Part shown: piece by piece, positions 25,663-35,767 of the stretch
Layout of the letters: the number at the start of each line of letters is the position of its first letter
Numbering within the stretch: position 1 is the stretch's first letter
DNA from: Streptomyces sp. NBC_01353
GTDB taxonomy: Bacteria; Actinomycetota; Actinomycetes; Streptomycetales; Streptomycetaceae
Assembly (NCBI RefSeq): GCF_036237275.1
Contig: NZ_CP108352.1
Coordinates: forward strand, 3,410,001 to 3,474,000
Reading direction: 5' to 3'
DNA length: 64,000 bases
The notes under the pieces: model-generated
What the model was told of the DNA's origin: nothing
The model's database searches: none
What the model saw: only the letters and a program-made list of their open reading frames with translations
Translations under genes and position numbers: made by a program

Positions 25663-27315
25663 GTGACGCAGGACGACCTCCTCGCCCGGGCCCAGACCTG
25701 GCTCGCCGAGGACCCCGACAGCGAGACCCGCGAGGAGCTCGCCAAGCTCATCGAGGCAGGTGAGACCGACGAGCTCGCCGCCCGCTTCGCCGGCACGCTG
25801 CAGTTCGGCACCGCCGGACTCCGCGGCGAGCTGGGCGCGGGCCCGATGCGGATGAACCGCTCGGTGGTCATCAGGGCCGCCGCAGGACTTGCCGCGTACC
25901 TCAAGGCCAAGGGTCAGAGCGACGGCCTGGTCGTGATCGGCTACGACGCCCGCTACAAGTCGGCCGACTTCGCCCGTGACACCGCCGCCGTGATGATCGG
26001 CGCCGGACTGCGCGCCGCCCTGCTCCCCCGCCCGCTGCCGACGCCCGTCCTCGCGTACGCCATAAGGCATCTGGGCGCCGTCGCGGGTGTCGAGGTCACC
26101 GCGAGCCACAACCCGCCGCGCGACAACGGCTACAAGGTCTACCTGGGCGACGGCTCGCAGATCGTGCCTCCGGCGGACGCGGAGATCGCCGCCGAGATCG
26201 ACGCGGTGCGTTCGCTGAACGACGTCCCGCGCGCGACCGAAGGCTGGGAGGTGCTCGGCGACGAGGTCCTGGACGCGTACCTGGCCCGTACGGACGCCGT
26301 CCTGACCGCCGGCTCCCCCCGTACCGTGCGGACCGTCTACACGGCCATGCACGGCGTCGGCAAGGACGTCCTGACGGCCGCCTTCGCCCGCGCGGGCTTC
26401 CCGCCGCCGGCGCTCGTCGCCGAGCAGGCCGAGCCGGACCCGGCGTTCCCGACCGTCGCCTTCCCGAACCCGGAGGAGCCGGGCGCGATGGACCTCGCCT
26501 TCGAGGCGGCCCGCGCCGTGGACCCGGACATCGTGATCGCCAACGACCCGGACGCCGACCGCTGCGCCGTGGCCGTGCCGGACCCGACGGTCGAGGGCGG
26601 CTGGCGAATGCTGCGCGGCGACGAGGTGGGCTCGCTGCTCGCCGCGCACCTGGTGCACAAGGGTGCGCGGGGCGTGTTCGCCGAGTCGATCGTCTCCTCC
26701 TCGCTGCTCGGCCGGATCGCCGAGGCGGCGGGCGTCGGTTACGAGGAGACGCTGACCGGCTTCAAGTGGATCGCCCGTGTGGACGGCCTGCGGTACGGCT
26801 ACGAGGAGGCGCTGGGCTACTGCGTCGACCCCGAGGGCGTCCGCGACAAGGACGGCATCACGGCGGCGCTGCTCATCGCCGAGCTGGCCTCGGAGCTCAA
26901 GGAGCAGGACCGTACGCTGACGGACCTGCTCGACGATCTGGCGGTGGCCCACGGGCTGCACGCCACGGACCAGCTGTCGGTGCGGGTCGAGGACCTGAGC
27001 ATCATCGCGAACGCGATGAGCGCGCTGCGCTCGCGGCCGCCGGTCCACCTCGCGGGCCTGACGGTCACGACGGCGGAGGACCTGACGAAGGGCACGGAGT
27101 CGCTGCCCCCGACGGACGGTCTGCGCTACTACCTGGAGGGCGACTACAAGGCCCGGGTCATCGTCCGTCCCTCCGGCACCGAGCCCAAGCTCAAGTGCTA
27201 CCTGGAGGTCGTGGTCCCGGTCGCCGACGCGAGCGAGCTGGCGGCCGCCCGCGCGAAGGGCGCCGAGGTCCTCTTCGCGATCAAGAGGGACCTGTCGGAC
27301 GCGGCCGGTCTCTGA
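25663..27315 (+). CDS. Phosphohexo/pentomutase (phosphoglucomutase/phosphomannomutase family)
   Basis: The start is GTG 25663 (VTQDDLLARAQTWLAEDP), with GAAAGG about seven bases upstream; the protein has 550 residues. It is an alpha-D-phosphohexomutase: GTAGLRGELGAGPMRMN, the phosphoserine loop VTASHNPPRDNGYKVY (Ser about 148), the metal loop IANDPDADRCAV, the sugar loop and the C-terminal phosphate loop VRPSGTEPKLKCYLE. Long versions of this family in nucleoside loci often act as phosphopentomutases, converting (deoxy)ribose-1-phosphate to the 5-phosphate, which would link the phosphorylase to DeoC. Hexose activity is equally possible from sequence alone. Confidence 0.9.
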   Translation: MTQDDLLARAQTWLAEDPDSETREELAKLIEAGETDELAARFAGTLQFGTAGLRGELGAGPMRMNRSVVIRAAAGLAAYLKAKGQSDGLVVIGYDARYKSADFARDTAAVMIGAGLRAALLPRPLPTPVLAYAIRHLGAVAGVEVTASHNPPRDNGYKVYLGDGSQIVPPADAEIAAEIDAVRSLNDVPRATEGWEVLGDEVLDAYLARTDAVLTAGSPRTVRTVYTAMHGVGKDVLTAAFARAGFPPPALVAEQAEPDPAFPTVAFPNPEEPGAMDLAFEAARAVDPDIVIANDPDADRCAVAVPDPTVEGGWRMLRGDEVGSLLAAHLVHKGARGVFAESIVSSSLLGRIAEAAGVGYEETLTGFKWIARVDGLRYGYEEALGYCVDPEGVRDKDGITAALLIAELASELKEQDRTLTDLLDDLAVAHGLHATDQLSVRVEDLSIIANAMSALRSRPPVHLAGLTVTTAEDLTKGTESLPPTDGLRYYLEGDYKARVIVRPSGTEPKLKCYLEVVVPVADASELAAARAKGAEVLFAIKRDLSDAAGL

Positions 27316-27330
27316 GCGTCACCTAGGCGG

Positions 27331-27360
27331 GGCCCGTACGGAATCGGTTCCGTACGGGCC
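27331..27360. terminator. Bidirectional hairpin terminator
   Basis: Perfect 13-bp arms (27331-27343, 27348-27360) with a TCGG tetraloop lie between the mutase gene and the convergent PH-domain gene. Confidence 0.85.
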
Positions 27361-27431
27361 TCGTGCCTTCCCGTGCAGCCCCCGCGCCTTCCCGTACGGG
27401 TGAATTCGGTACGGCGGTCGTCCCCGGGCGC

Positions 27432-28070
27432 TCAGCCGGTGGCGAGCAGGACGATCAGCAGCACGAGGCCCGCGACGGCCGGCGCGATGATCTCGTACGC
27501 CCAGCGCACCTGCGGCTCCCCCTGGGCTCCGGGGCGGGTGGCGCAGCGCTCGGCGAGATCGCGCAGGTCGGCGACCGTCTGGTCGGCCGGGGCGAGGCGG
27601 TCCTTGTCGTCCACGTGCGCGTGGACGGAGGTGCGGCCGTGCGGGTCGTCCTGGGCGGCGCGCGCCTGGCGGCGGGCCACCCGCTTGCGCTGGCGCAGCG
27701 AGACGGGGACGGCCCAGAGCTGGTACTTCGTCCCGGACCGGGTCAGCACCTCGCTGGAGTACCCGGCGCGGACGTCGGCCACCGCGGCCCAGGGCAGGAC
27801 GATGGAACGGAAGGGGTTACGGATCCGGAGGCGGTCCTCGTTCGCGTTCACCACGGGCCGGATCGTGAACGCCACGACGAGCGGCACGACGAACAGCAGA
27901 CCCGCCAGGGCGACCCAGGGCGCGCGCCCCTCGCCGCGGATCATCGCGTCCACACAGAACCATCCGGTCAGCCCGAGCAGCAGGACTCCGCCCGCGATGC
28001 CCATGGACGACCGGAAGACCCGGTCGGCGTAGGTCGGCTCGGCGGGCTGCTGCGGGGGCTGGGTCGTCAT
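27432..28070 (-). CDS. PH-domain membrane protein
   Basis: The 212-residue protein has two N-terminal transmembrane helices (about 25-43 and 52-70), then a bacterial PH-like domain (NEDRLRIRNPFRSIVLPWAAVADVRAGYSSEVL, KYQLWAVPVSL), an acidic-basic region, and a C-terminal helix (about 190-210). Such proteins are common in actinobacteria between nucleoside and cell-envelope genes; their role is unknown. It is divergent from deoC across 174 bp and convergent with the mutase gene. Confidence 0.82.
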   Translation of the reverse strand: MTTQPPQQPAEPTYADRVFRSSMGIAGGVLLLGLTGWFCVDAMIRGEGRAPWVALAGLLFVVPLVVAFTIRPVVNANEDRLRIRNPFRSIVLPWAAVADVRAGYSSEVLTRSGTKYQLWAVPVSLRQRKRVARRQARAAQDDPHGRTSVHAHVDDKDRLAPADQTVADLRDLAERCATRPGAQGEPQVRWAYEIIAPAVAGLVLLIVLLATG

Positions 28071-28208
28071 GGTGCCGATTCTGCCTCACCGGGTGCGGGC
28101 GGGCTCGGGCGGAGGGAGCGGCCCCGCACTCCCCCGGCGAGCCCCTTTCCGAAGAGGGGGCGCACCCCTTCCGAAGGCCCCGGCGGACCCCTTCGGAAAC
28201 CGCGGGGC

Positions 28209-28245
28209 TGTACAGGTCGCTACGCGCGTAGATATGCTCGACTGG
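28209..28245 (+). promoter_or_regulatory. Candidate deoC promoter, leaderless, operator in spacer
   Basis: TGTACA (28209-28214) and TATGCT (28233-28238) are spaced by 18 bp. The expected start point falls on or next to the GTG at 28245, so the mRNA would be leaderless. The exact operator CTACGCGCGTAG fills the spacer, a position suited to repression. Confidence 0.6.
28220..28231. promoter_or_regulatory. Nucleoside-regulon palindrome upstream of deoC
   Basis: An exact CTACGCGCGTAG ends 13 bp before the deoC GTG and sits between the candidate -35 and -10 boxes. Confidence 0.85.
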
Positions 28246-29207
28246 TGACCATGCCCACCACTGCATCCGCAGCACCCGCATTTGCCGACGTAACGACGTC
28301 CGACAGTGCGCTGCGCCGCTTCCTCCACGGGCTGCCCGGCGTCGACGCCGTCGGCCTGGAGGCGCGCGCCGCGTCCCTCGGTACCCGCTCGATCAAGACC
28401 ACGGCGAAGGCGTACGCCATCGACCTGGCCATCTCCATGATCGACCTGACGACGCTCGAAGGCGCGGACACCCCGGGCAAGGTCCGGGCGCTCGCCGCCA
28501 AGGCCGTCAACCCCGACCCGTCCGACCGCACGACCCCGACGACCGCCGCGGTATGTGTCTACCCCGACATGGTGGCCACGGCGAAGGAGGCCCTGAGGGG
28601 CTCCGGCGTCAAGGTCGCCTCCGTCGCCACGGCCTTCCCGGCCGGCCGCGCCGCCCTCCCCGTGAAGCTCGCGGACACCCGTGACGCCGTCGCGGCGGGC
28701 GCCGACGAGATCGACATGGTGATCGACCGCGGCGCGTTCCTGGCGGGGAACTACATGAAGGTCTACGAAGAGATCCGGGCGGTGAAGGAGGCCTCCGGCG
28801 AGGCCCGCCTCAAGGTCATCTTCGAGACCGGCGAGCTGTCCACGTACGACAACATCCGCCGCGCCTCCTGGCTCGGCATGATGGCGGGCGCGGACTTCAT
28901 CAAGACCTCGACCGGCAAGGTCGCGGTCAACGCCACCCCGGCCAACACGCTCCTGATGCTGGAGGCCGTGCGCGACTTCCGCGAGCAGACCGGTGTCCAG
29001 ATCGGTGTGAAGCCGGCGGGCGGCATCCGCAACACCAAGGAAGCCATCAAGTTCCTGGTCCTGGTCAACGAGACCGTCGGCGAGGACTGGCTGGACAACC
29101 ACTGGTTCCGCTTCGGTGCCTCCAGCCTGCTCAACGACCTGCTCATGCAGCGTCAGAAGCTGGCGACCGGCCGCTACTCCGGCCCCGATTACGTGACGGT
29201 GGACTGA
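28245..29207 (+). CDS. deoC: Deoxyribose-phosphate aldolase
   Basis: The 320-residue protein starts at GTG 28245, with an ATG two codons later as the alternative. It has the DeoC TIM barrel: IDLTTLEGADTPGKVRAL, VCVYPDMV, VATAFPAGRA, DEIDMVIDRGAFL, KVIFETGEL and the Schiff-base loop ADFIKTSTGK, followed by GVKPAGGIRN. It splits 2-deoxyribose-5-phosphate into acetaldehyde and glyceraldehyde-3-phosphate, the last step of deoxynucleoside breakdown. The two aldehyde-dehydrogenase-like genes directly behind it probably deal with the acetaldehyde. No Shine-Dalgarno sequence is visible, in keeping with a leaderless mRNA. The N-terminal extension is longer than in E. coli DeoC, as is usual in actinobacteria. 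Confidence 0.95.
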   Translation: MTMPTTASAAPAFADVTTSDSALRRFLHGLPGVDAVGLEARAASLGTRSIKTTAKAYAIDLAISMIDLTTLEGADTPGKVRALAAKAVNPDPSDRTTPTTAAVCVYPDMVATAKEALRGSGVKVASVATAFPAGRAALPVKLADTRDAVAAGADEIDMVIDRGAFLAGNYMKVYEEIRAVKEASGEARLKVIFETGELSTYDNIRRASWLGMMAGADFIKTSTGKVAVNATPANTLLMLEAVRDFREQTGVQIGVKPAGGIRNTKEAIKFLVLVNETVGEDWLDNHWFRFGASSLLNDLLMQRQKLATGRYSGPDYVTVD

Positions 29208-29212
29208 TCATC

Positions 29213-30649
29213 ATGGCATCTGCATTCGAGTACGCACCGGCGCCCGAGTCCCGGTCCGTCGTCGACATCGCTCCCTCGTACGGCCTGTTCATCGACGGCG
29301 AGTTCGTCGACGCCGCCGACGGCAAGGTCTTCAAGACCGTCTCCCCCTCCTCCGAGGAGGTCCTCGCCGAGGTCGCCCAGGCGGGCGCCGAGGACGTCGA
29401 CCGCGCGGTGAAGGCGGCCCGCAGGGCCTTCGAGAAGTGGTCGGCGCTGCCCGGCTCCGAGCGCGCCAAGTACCTCTTCCGCATCGCCCGGATCATCCAG
29501 GAGCGCAGCCGCGAGCTGGCCGTCCTGGAGACCCTGGACAACGGAAAGCCGATCAAGGAGACCCGCGACGCGGACCTCCCGCTGGTCGCCGCGCACTTCT
29601 TCTACTACGCGGGCTGGGCCGACAAGCTCGATCACGCGGGCTACGGCGCGAACCCGCGCCCGCTCGGCGTGGCCGGCCAGGTCATCCCGTGGAACTTCCC
29701 GCTGCTCATGCTGGCGTGGAAGATCGCCCCGGCGCTCGCGACCGGCAACACGGTGGTCCTGAAGCCCGCCGAGACGACCCCGCTCTCCGCCCTGTTCTTC
29801 GCGGACATCTGCCGCCAGGCCGGGCTGCCGAAGGGTGTCGTCAACATCCTTCCCGGTTACGGGGAGACGGGCGCCGCTCTGGTCGAGCACCCCGACGTGA
29901 ACAAGGTCGCCTTCACCGGCTCGACCGCGGTCGGCAAGTCCATCGCGCGCTCGATCGCCGGTACGCACAAGAAGGTCACCCTGGAGCTGGGCGGCAAGGG
30001 CGCCAACATCGTCTTCGACGACGCGCCCATCGACCAGGCCGTCGAGGGCATCGTCAACGGCATCTTCTTCAACCAGGGCCAGGTCTGCTGCGCGGGCTCG
30101 CGACTCCTGGTCCAGGAGTCGATCCAGGACGAGCTGCTCGACAGCCTGAAGCGGCGGCTCTCCACCCTCCGCCTCGGCGACCCGCTGGACAAGAACACGG
30201 ACATCGGCGCCATCAACTCGGCCGAGCAGCTGTCCCGTATCCACGCGCTGGTGGAGAAGGGCGAGTCGGAGGGCGCCGAGCGCTGGTCCCCGGCCTGTGA
30301 GCTGCCGTCCGCCGGCTACTGGTTCGCCCCGACGCTCTTCACGAACGTCACCCAGGCGCACATCGTCGCCCGCGACGAGATCTTCGGCCCGGTCCTGTCC
30401 GTGCTGACCTTCCGTACGCCGGACGAGGCGGTCGCCAAGGCCAACAACAGCCAGTACGGCCTGTCGGCCGGCATCTGGACGGAGAAGGGCTCGCGGATCC
30501 TCGCCGTGGCCAACAAGCTCCGGGCCGGTGTCGTCTGGGCCAACACGTTCAACAAGTTCGACCCGACCTCGCCCTTCGGCGGCTACAAGGAGTCGGGCTT
30601 CGGCCGCGAGGGCGGTCGCCACGGCCTGGAGGCGTACCTCGATGTCTGA
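29213..30649 (+). CDS. Aldehyde dehydrogenase
   Basis: The 478-residue NAD(P)-dependent aldehyde dehydrogenase begins five bases after the deoC stop. The motifs are PWNFPLLMLAWKIAPAL, FTGSTAVGKSIARS, the general base in LELGGKGANIVFDDA, the catalytic Cys in FFNQGQVCCAGSRLLV and DEIFGPVLSVLTF. It is complete. Because it is co-transcribed with deoC, its likely substrate is acetaldehyde from deoxyribose phosphate cleavage, giving acetate; the sequence alone would allow other short aldehydes. Its stop overlaps the next gene by 8 bp. Confidence 0.93.
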   Translation: MASAFEYAPAPESRSVVDIAPSYGLFIDGEFVDAADGKVFKTVSPSSEEVLAEVAQAGAEDVDRAVKAARRAFEKWSALPGSERAKYLFRIARIIQERSRELAVLETLDNGKPIKETRDADLPLVAAHFFYYAGWADKLDHAGYGANPRPLGVAGQVIPWNFPLLMLAWKIAPALATGNTVVLKPAETTPLSALFFADICRQAGLPKGVVNILPGYGETGAALVEHPDVNKVAFTGSTAVGKSIARSIAGTHKKVTLELGGKGANIVFDDAPIDQAVEGIVNGIFFNQGQVCCAGSRLLVQESIQDELLDSLKRRLSTLRLGDPLDKNTDIGAINSAEQLSRIHALVEKGESEGAERWSPACELPSAGYWFAPTLFTNVTQAHIVARDEIFGPVLSVLTFRTPDEAVAKANNSQYGLSAGIWTEKGSRILAVANKLRAGVVWANTFNKFDPTSPFGGYKESGFGREGGRHGLEAYLDV

Positions 30650-31526
30650 CCGTCTTTCCGTCTTCAAGACCTACAAGCTGTACGTGGGCGGGAAGTTCCC
30701 GCGTTCCGAGAGCGGCCGGGTGTACGAAGTGCAGGACAGCAAGGGCAAGTGGCTGGCCAACGCTCCCCTCTCCTCCCGCAAGGACGCCCGTGACGCGGTC
30801 GTCGCCGCGCGCAAGGCGTTCGGCGGCTGGTCGGGCGCCACGGCGTACAACCGCGGCCAGATCCTCTACCGCATCGCGGAGATGCTGGAGGGCCGCCGGG
30901 ACCAGTTCGTGGCCGAGGTGGCGGACGCGGAGGGCCTGTCGAAGTCCAAGGCCGCCGCGGTCGTCGACGCGGCGATCGACCGCTGGGTCTGGTACGCGGG
31001 CTGGACGGACAAGATCGCCCAGATCGTGGGCGGTGCGAACCCGGTCGCGGGCCCGTACTTCAACCTGTCGACCCCCGAGCCCACCGGCGTCGTGACGGTC
31101 GTGGCCCCGCAGGACTCGTCCTTCCTCGGCCTGATCTCCGTCATCGCCCCGGTGATCGCGACGGGCAACACGGCCGTGGTGATCGCCTCGGAGAAGGCGC
31201 CGCTGCCGGCCCTGTCCCTGGGCGAGGTGTTGGCCACCTCCGACCTGCCGGGCGGTGTCGTCAACATCCTGTCCGGCAAGGCCTCGGAGATGGGCCCGCA
31301 CCTGGCTGCCCACCAGGACGTCAACGCGATCGACCTGACGGGCGCTGACGCGGATCTGGCGCGCGAGCTCGAGATCGCGGCGGCGGACAACCTCAAGCGC
31401 GTCCTGCGCCCGCGCGCGGTGGACTTCACGGAGTCCCCGGGCACGGACCGCCTGACGGCCTTCCTGGAGACGAAGACGGTCTGGCACCCGACGGGCTCAC
31501 TGGGCGCGAGCGGCTCGGCGTACTAG
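30642..31526 (+). CDS. Half-length aldehyde dehydrogenase-like protein
   Basis: The 294-residue protein overlaps the preceding gene by 8 bp. It aligns with the N-terminal NAD-binding part of aldehyde dehydrogenases (FKTYKLYVGGKFPRSESGR, AYNRGQILYRIAEMLEGRR, GVVTVVAPQDSSFLGLISVIAPVIATGN, GGVVNILSG). It then replaces the FTGS motif with IDLTGADADL and stops without the catalytic Cys region and C-terminal half. Codon use is normal and there is no trace of decay, so it seems a conserved short partner and not a debris gene. It might bind NAD or form a complex with the full-length enzyme; that is inference. Confidence 0.85.
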   Translation: MSDRLSVFKTYKLYVGGKFPRSESGRVYEVQDSKGKWLANAPLSSRKDARDAVVAARKAFGGWSGATAYNRGQILYRIAEMLEGRRDQFVAEVADAEGLSKSKAAAVVDAAIDRWVWYAGWTDKIAQIVGGANPVAGPYFNLSTPEPTGVVTVVAPQDSSFLGLISVIAPVIATGNTAVVIASEKAPLPALSLGEVLATSDLPGGVVNILSGKASEMGPHLAAHQDVNAIDLTGADADLARELEIAAADNLKRVLRPRAVDFTESPGTDRLTAFLETKTVWHPTGSLGASGSAY

Positions 31527-31530
31527 CACC

Positions 31531-31572
31531 ATGACGAACGGCCCCCGGGGGTACCCGGGGGCCGTTCGTCAT
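31531..31572. terminator. Very strong bidirectional terminator
   Basis: Perfect 19-bp arms (31531-31549, 31554-31572) with a GGTA loop follow the deoC operon and precede the end of the convergent TetR gene. Confidence 0.9.
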
Positions 31573-31594
31573 GCCCGCCCGTGACGCCCGCCCG

Positions 31595-32329
31595 TCACGT
31601 CCGGCCGCGCTCCACCAGCCCTGCCACCCCGTCCAGCACGCACTCCAGGCCCGTCTCGAACTGCCACGCCGCGTCGTCCTTGCGCGCCGCGCCCCGCGTG
31701 TAGCGGCGGTACGTCGGGTAGCGGCCCGTCTCCATCAGGTACGACATCTGCGGCGCGAGCGCCCGCCGTGTCTCGTCGGGGCTCTCCCAGCCCTGATCCC
31801 GCATGTACTGCGCCAGGGCCACCTCGGCCTGCGTCGCCCCCTGCACGTAGCTGCTGACCGCGCGGAACGCGGCCATCATCGTGTCGACGTCGAGGCCCTG
31901 CCCGTCCAGTGAAGCCAGCTGACGCTCCGCCGCGGCCATCCGGTTCGGCGTGAGCGCGAAGAGCGGCATGGGCAGCTGGGCCAGCCAGGGGTGCCGCACC
32001 ATCATCGTGCGGGTCCGCACCGCGTACGCGCGCAGGGTCTCCCGCCAGCTCTCCGGCTGCTCCGCCGGCTCCATCTCGGCCGACACGCGGTCGACCATCA
32101 GCGCCCACAGGTCGTCCTTGCCGGAGACATGCCGATAGGCCGCCATGGGCGCCACACCCAGCTCGGTCGCGATCCGCCGCATGGTGACGGCGGCGAACCC
32201 CTCGCGGTCGGCCAGGTCGACGGCGACCTCGGCGATCCGCTGCGGAGTCAGGGACGCGCGTGGCGCGGCCTGCGGCCGATCCAGCCGCTCCCACAGCGAG
32301 ACCTCTTCCGTCTCGTCCTCTTTCGCCAC
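31595..32329 (-). CDS. TetR-family regulator
   Basis: I choose GTG 32329 (VAKEDETEEVSLWERL), with GGGAGG upstream, giving 244 residues. The helix-turn-helix reads LTPQRIAEVAVDLADREGFAAVTMRRIATELGVAPMAAYRHVSGKDDLW, and the C-terminal half is of the tetracycline-repressor type (TetR_C_1), common for drug-sensing repressors. It is divergent from an FMN reductase and MFS operon, and the shared intergenic DNA carries several GTAC-containing palindromes. It probably represses both sides until a drug-like ligand binds. Confidence 0.9.
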   Translation of the reverse strand: MAKEDETEEVSLWERLDRPQAAPRASLTPQRIAEVAVDLADREGFAAVTMRRIATELGVAPMAAYRHVSGKDDLWALMVDRVSAEMEPAEQPESWRETLRAYAVRTRTMMVRHPWLAQLPMPLFALTPNRMAAAERQLASLDGQGLDVDTMMAAFRAVSSYVQGATQAEVALAQYMRDQGWESPDETRRALAPQMSYLMETGRYPTYRRYTRGAARKDDAAWQFETGLECVLDGVAGLVERGRT

Positions 32330-32373
32330 GACGACCTCCCTCTCCTCGCGTACAGCGTATGCCCGGTAGACGG

Positions 32374-32401
32374 CGTACACCCTTGCGTGTACGTTGTACA
32401 C
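32374..32401. promoter_or_regulatory. Candidate TetR operators (GTGTAC palindromes)
   Basis: CGTACAC and GTGTACG (32374-32380, 32387-32393) form one palindrome; GTGTACGTTGTACAC (32387-32401) forms a second overlapping one. Further GTACA-type half sites occur at about 32350 and 32415. They fill the gap between the divergent TetR and reductase genes. Confidence 0.7.
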
Positions 32402-32441
32402 TCAGAAGATACGCCGTACACATTCACTTACCGGGGGACCC

Positions 32442-33029
32442 ATGCACCCGCTCCACGTCGCCGTCGTCCAGGGCTCCACCCGCGACGGCCGCCTCGGCCC
32501 CGTCGTGGCGAACTGGCTGCTCTCGCACGCCGCCGCACGCCCCGACATGACCGTCGACCTGATCGACCTCGCCGAGACCCCGCTGCCCGCCGTCTTCCCG
32601 CAGCTCGGCCAGGCCCCGACCGCCGCGGAGGACCGCTCACTCCTCGCCGCCGTCTCCCCGCGCCTCGCCGCCGCCGACGCCTTCGTCGTCGTCACTCCCG
32701 AGTACAACCACAGCTATCCCGCCTCCCTGAAGAACGCCATCGACTGGCACAACAAGGAGTGGCACGCCAAGCCCGTCGGCTTCGTCGCGTACGGCGGCTT
32801 CTCCGCCGGCCTGCGCGCGGTCGAGCATCTGCGGGGAGTCTTCGCCGAACTGCACGCCGTCACCATCCGCGAGGCCGTCGGACTCCAGGGCGTCTGGGGG
32901 CAGTTCGACCAGGAGGGCAAGGCCACCGCCCCCGCCGCCGACGCCGCCGCCACGTCGATGCTCGACCAACTCGCCTGGTGGGCCGAGGCCCTTCGCGAGG
33001 CCCGCGCCAAGAAGCCCTACGCGGCCTGA
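32442..33029 (+). CDS. NAD(P)H-dependent FMN reductase
   Basis: The 195-residue flavodoxin-like protein has the FMN-phosphate loop VVQGSTRDGRLGP near the N-terminus, FVVVTPEYNHSYPASLKNAIDWHNKEW in the middle (a signature of this family) and FVAYGGFSAGLRAVEHLR. It reduces FMN or quinones and may detoxify or activate electrophiles. It is translated three bases before the MFS gene, so the two form an operon under the divergent TetR protein. Confidence 0.93.
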   Translation: MHPLHVAVVQGSTRDGRLGPVVANWLLSHAAARPDMTVDLIDLAETPLPAVFPQLGQAPTAAEDRSLLAAVSPRLAAADAFVVVTPEYNHSYPASLKNAIDWHNKEWHAKPVGFVAYGGFSAGLRAVEHLRGVFAELHAVTIREAVGLQGVWGQFDQEGKATAPAADAAATSMLDQLAWWAEALREARAKKPYAA

Positions 33030-33032
33030 ACC

Positions 33033-34586
<1,554 letters not shown>

Positions 34587-35028
34587 CGTGGTCCGTCACC
34601 AGGTTGGTGCCCACGGGCTTGAAGTCGGCGACCTGAGTACCGATCCCGTTGTCCAGCGGGTCGACGCCGGTGTTCGCCAGCGGGTCGAGCTGGAGGTTGG
34701 TCAGCGGGCCGACGGCGTGGCCGGTGGCCCCGAGGGCCGCGACCGCGTCGCTGCCGGCGAGCGCGTCGACCGGCAGCGGTAGCGGGGCAGCCGCCTGGGC
34801 GCCCGCGGCGCCCAGACCGAGCACCGCCGCCCCAGCCGCCGTCGCGGTCAGCCCGGCCTTCAGCAGGGCGCCGCGGCGGGAGGTCCTGGATTCCTTGTGA
34901 CGCGCCATGAGAGTCCTTCAGCGTTGGGTAATCGCGGAGACACCGAGCGTAGTTGAGGTGTGATGCTCGATACCAACCCTCTCCCTCGGGGGTCCCCTGC
35001 CCGGGGGAATGCTTCACACTGGTGTCCC

Positions 35029-35661
35029 GTGAGTTCCCTACCGATCCCGACCCGTGTCGTCCTGCTCGCGGGCCCCTCAGGCTCCGGCAAGTCGTCCCTC
35101 GCCGCCGTCACCGGCCTCCCGGTCCTGCGCCTCGACGACTTCTACAAGGAGGCCGACGACCCGACCCTCCCGCTCGTCGCGGGCAGCGCCGACATCGACT
35201 GGGACTCCCCGCACTCCTGGGACGCGGACGCCGCCGTCGCGGCGATCGTGGAGCTGTGCCGTACGGGCCGTACGGACGTCCCCGTGTACGACATCGCCAC
35301 CAGCTCGCGCGTGGACCGCGAAGCCCTCGACATCGGCCGGACGCCGCTGTTCGTCGCGGAGGGGATCTTCGCCGCGGACATCGTGGAGCGCTGCCAGGAC
35401 CTCGGCGTCCTGGCCGACGCGCTGTGTCTGCGCGGCCGCCCCTCGACGACGTTCCGCCGCCGGCTCCTCCGGGATCTCAAGGAGGGCCGCAAGTCGGTCC
35501 CGTTCCTGCTGCGCCGCGGCTGGCGCCTGATGCGCTCCGAGCGCTCCATCGTGGCCCGCCAGACGGAGCTGGGCGCCCACCCCTGCGCCAAGGACGAGGC
35601 CCTGGGCCGCCTGGCGGCGGCAGCGGCCGGCCGCCACCGGACCCCGGCGGCACGTTCGTAA
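35029..35661 (+). CDS. Uridine kinase-like P-loop protein
   Basis: The 210-residue protein from GTG 35029 (VSSLPIPTRVVLLAGPSGSGKSSLA) has a Walker A motif, then LRLDDFYKEADD, a conserved substrate segment of uridine/phosphoribulokinase-like kinases, DIDWDSPHSWD and VYDIATSSR. It probably phosphorylates uridine or cytidine, or a related substrate, using ATP, which would suit the nucleoside-rich neighbourhood. No ribosome site is visible, so the mRNA may be leaderless. The longer ATG at 34960 is less likely. Confidence 0.88.
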   Translation: MSSLPIPTRVVLLAGPSGSGKSSLAAVTGLPVLRLDDFYKEADDPTLPLVAGSADIDWDSPHSWDADAAVAAIVELCRTGRTDVPVYDIATSSRVDREALDIGRTPLFVAEGIFAADIVERCQDLGVLADALCLRGRPSTTFRRRLLRDLKEGRKSVPFLLRRGWRLMRSERSIVARQTELGAHPCAKDEALGRLAAAAAGRHRTPAARS

Positions 35662-35684
35662 CGACGGCCGGGACAACGAGAAAC

Positions 35685-35721
35685 GCGGGTCGTACAAGCC
35701 CCCCCGGCTTGTCCGACCCGC
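35685..35721. terminator. Bidirectional hairpin terminator
   Basis: A 16-bp stem with one mismatch (35685-35700 with 35706-35721) lies between the kinase gene and the convergent sigQ. Confidence 0.85.
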
Positions 35722-35767
35722 GCAGTTTCCCCCGTACCCCCGTACGTCCCCCGTTGCCCCCCTGCCT

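Noticed and set aside
30642-31526. Second aldehyde dehydrogenase as a pseudogene
   Set aside because: It lacks the catalytic half, but has normal codon use, coupled translation and a clean stop before a strong terminator, so it is more likely a functional short protein.
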